The position numbers were made by a program, and so were the translations under genes. This document shows, piece after piece, positions 61,991 to 64,000 of a DNA stretch of 64,000 bases. The notes under the pieces are model-generated. The model did not search any database. It was not told where the DNA came from and worked only from the letters and a program-made list of their open reading frames with translations. The number at the start of each line of letters is the position of its first letter. Positions within the stretch are counted from its first letter, which is position 1. Source of the DNA: Polytrichum commune (Eukaryota > Streptophyta > Polytrichopsida > Polytrichales > Polytrichaceae); assembly GCA_950295325.1 (NCBI GenBank), contig OX485803.1, positions 48,623,554 through 48,687,553 on the forward strand, in the 5' to 3' direction.

Positions 61991-62804
61991 TGTTGTCATC
62001 GCAGAGTAAGATAAGCAGTCCTCAAATAAGATTAACATTTCTGTCACCAAACGTTGTCATGAATGATTGGAATTTGGATGAAAATCCATGGAGTAAGTGA
62101 CAGTATTTTCAACATTGTAAGTTTACAATGCCCGACTTGTTTTCAAGGAATGAACGATAACGTTAAGTTTACGTTTAGTGTTGGTGACACTGCACGGGCG
62201 GTCTACGATTAGTCATTGAGCACGACAAGTAGAATTGGTGACACTAAATACAATATATGCAACATAGTGACCGACGTCCAAGTAATTGGAGTCGGCCAAG
62301 TTCAAATGATCATACACGTCCCTTTTTTGGATGTTTCCTTGGGGCCAACCAATCTAGAAAGGTCCTTTGTTTGGAAAAGGTGGGCTCGGCCTTTGTTCCA
62401 AAGGCATTTGACTTTACATACTTGCTCGTGACCTTGTCCAATTCGCCCCTCGCCCTCCCTCCCTCCCTTCCCACAAGCGGGTGGGGTGACTCGACTCGAC
62501 TCCATTTGGGATTACGAATCCACCAAAGGACCGAGTGGCACCATTGGTGTCGCAAAAACCCCCCTCTCGGTAGGCCAAAAGCGCATAGGAAAACCCCCTT
62601 TTCCATAGCTCCCACAAATCTATGTCCACCCAATCCACCAAAAGATAGATGGATGGGATGCGACGTGATGCGACGCGATGCCGAGATTGTTAAAAAATTT
62701 AGTGTGGGGCCACGTCTTTTGTCACAATGGGGCCTTTTATTTGATTTATTATTATTATTTTGTAGTAGTAGTAGTCCATTGACCGGGTAGCTTTCACATA
62801 CTTA

Positions 62805-63157
62805 GGGCTGGTTCACACTATGCCCAAGTCGAGAGGAGAAGCGTCACTTTTCTGGACCAAACTATGTCGAGAGGAGAAGCTATATTCAGATTTTGAATGT
62901 TTTAATGAAAACAAAGTTCGGCCTCTTGACGGAAGTTTGGGTCGAGCATTTTGCTCGACCCAAGCTTTGCTCGAGAGGCCGAACTCTTGGCGCCATAACT
63001 TCCTAAAAGTGCTGCCACCTAGGCTCTTTTGGAGGCGACGTCCTTTGGACTTCGGCCTCTAGTGTGAAGGCTGAGAGGACGGACTTTGGACATTTCTGCA
63101 TTTTCATTGGTCCAAACGCTTCTTCTCTCAAAGTTTGGCCATAGTGTGAACCGGCCC
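62805..63157. mobile_element. PIF/Harbinger-like MITE, first of a joined pair
   Basis: Ends GGGCTGGTTCACACTATG and the inverse of GGGCCGGTTCACACTATG. TTA flanks it at 62802-62804 and 63158-63160. The interior has a near-perfect hairpin, GGGTCGAGCA/TGCTCGACCC. Non-coding. Confidence 0.88.
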
Positions 63158-63160
63158 TTA

Positions 63161-63662
63161 GGGCCGCTTCACACTATGGCCATCCAAGTTGAGAGGCCGT
63201 GGGATTGAATGGCCAAACTATGTTGAGGGTCCAAAGAAATGGGGCTGAGAATAGCGAGTAAACTATAGGAGTTGGAGCCTTCGGCCAGGCATAGTGTGAA
63301 GCCTCCAAAGGCCAAGCCCAAAGTCCAAAGGAAGAAGGAGCATCCCACTTTATTCCATGTCCAAAACAATCCCTCTAATCTAACGGCCAAGATCTTGTCA
63401 TTTTTTGAATTTTTTTTTTAATGGAAAAGAATTGACGGCCTCTCAACCATAGTTTGGGTTTCTAATCATGTCCAACCCAAACTTCCTTCGAGAGCCCGTC
63501 GCCTTGGTCAAAAAGTACTGCCATGTAGGCATTTTGGAGAGCGACGGCCTTTGGACTTTGGCCTCTAGTGTGAAGGGTCGAGAGGCCAAATTCTTGATTT
63601 CCAGCAATCTGATTGGTGGATATCGATGGCCTCTCAGCCTTTGGCCATAGTGTGAAGCGGCC
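63161..63662. mobile_element. PIF/Harbinger-like MITE, second of a joined pair
   Basis: Begins GGGCCGCTTCACACTATGGC immediately after the TTA that ends the first element, and finishes with the inverse (GCCATAGTGTGAAGCGGCC) followed by TTA at 63663-63665. An internal CATAGTGTGAAGCCTCC near 63289 suggests an older end or nested copy. Confidence 0.85.
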
Positions 63663-63729
63663 TTAAGATATCATAACAAGGGTATCGTTATTAATAAATA
63701 TGACCCATCCCTCTAAAGGATTGAATGTG

Positions 63730-63930
63730 CATAACACCTACCAAGGAGGAGGGTGAACCATGGGAGAGGGAGGTTATTGTAGAGCACGGGGGTTTCTATT
63801 TTTACTTGATTTAGTCCCCAAATCAGGCTTGGAGACACTGAATTAATCTAGTGAAGTTAATTAGGCATGAACCAATAAACCGAACAATGGGGGGCATGGT
63901 TCTATTACTAACCCCTCGGTAGGTGTTATG
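63730..63930. mobile_element. Small inverted-repeat element
   Basis: CATAACACCTACC at the left and its exact inverse at the right, 201 bp in all, with no gene. A duplication of the target is not evident. A related, more decayed pair of ends flanks about 53285-53504. Confidence 0.5.
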
Positions 63931-64000
63931 AAGGAAACCAAACCGTGCTCCAAGTTTGTGATTGATTTCAATCAAATCGTATTCCGTTAACCCTAAAAGG

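Larger units (their letters stand above)
59260..62801. other. CARA 3' flank and gene-poor spacer
   Basis: After the stop the sequence returns to an AT-rich, non-coding texture. Nothing from 59260 to 60590 shows a gene I recognise. 62430-62640 has a purine/pyrimidine-biased stretch (CCTCGCCCTCCC) and short GATGCGAC repeats near 62655. Several overlapping open frames here (for example 62257-62790) are in low-complexity DNA and lack domains. Confidence 0.5.

Noticed and set aside
61975-62230. Possible CACTA-type terminus (TACAAGAAGGAACTG)
   Set aside because: The expected CACTA start and a matching inverted end were not found.
62257-62790. 177-codon frame near the window end
   Set aside because: It lies in low-complexity, pyrimidine-rich DNA with several overlapping frames on both strands and no recognisable domain.
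1-64000. CRISPR arrays, bacterial operons or ribosome binding sites
   Set aside because: No regularly spaced direct repeats of that kind occur, and the spliced genes show the DNA is eukaryotic.

Overview
This window looks like nuclear DNA of a land plant. The coding evidence is an intron-rich gene for plastid carbamoyl-phosphate synthetase small subunit, a family of two-exon genes for secreted glycine-rich proteins (GRPs), a decayed Ty1/copia retrotransposon, many short DNA transposons with clean target-site duplications (TSDs), and TTTAGGG-type motifs. The sequence is AT-rich and gene-poor. I cannot name the species or decide between seed and seed-free lineages.

Layout. 0.2-1.5 kb holds a MITE with G-rich ends and a fragment of a second MITE family. 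2.5-12.5 kb is a tandem GRP array with three intact genes (GRP1 to GRP3) and a decayed fourth unit. 12.5-24 kb is repeat territory: inverted arms of a dispersed repeat, a broken copia element split by a MITE, and a 1-kb hAT-like element. 24.3-31.8 kb is a recent, nearly identical copy of 2.56-9.47 kb; it carries GRP4 and GRP5 and one later hAT-like insertion whose empty site is still present in the first copy. 31.8-34.7 kb holds a truncated GRP3-type tail and an exon-1 pseudogene. 35-38.6 kb is another diverged copy of the dispersed repeat and old array flank. 39-46.7 kb has two inverted-repeat elements and no gene I recognise. 47.2-48.7 kb is a divergent GRP gene (GRP8) whose intron contains three extra copies of the exon-2 acceptor region. 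49.5-52.4 kb has a local tandem repeat and two adjacent PIF/Harbinger-like elements. 54.07-59.26 kb is the complete ten-exon CARA gene. 62.8-63.7 kb has two more PIF/Harbinger-like MITEs, back to back and sharing one TTA.

The GRP genes share one design: an N-terminal signal peptide on exon 1 (44-45 codons), a phase-0 intron, and an exon 2 that begins with a short polar linker, continues into Tyr-Gly-Asn/Pro repeats and ends in a long poly-glycine tract. GRP1, 2, 4 and 5 also share a promoter block with an inverted pair of W-box cores (TTGAC/GTCAA) 184 bp upstream of the TATA box. The block survives in decayed units, so I read the locus as a birth-and-death array of stress- or defence-regulated cell-wall proteins. 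That role is inference; the gene structures are read directly from the sequence. CARA is an independent housekeeping gene (arginine and pyrimidine precursor synthesis) and shows no functional link to the GRPs.
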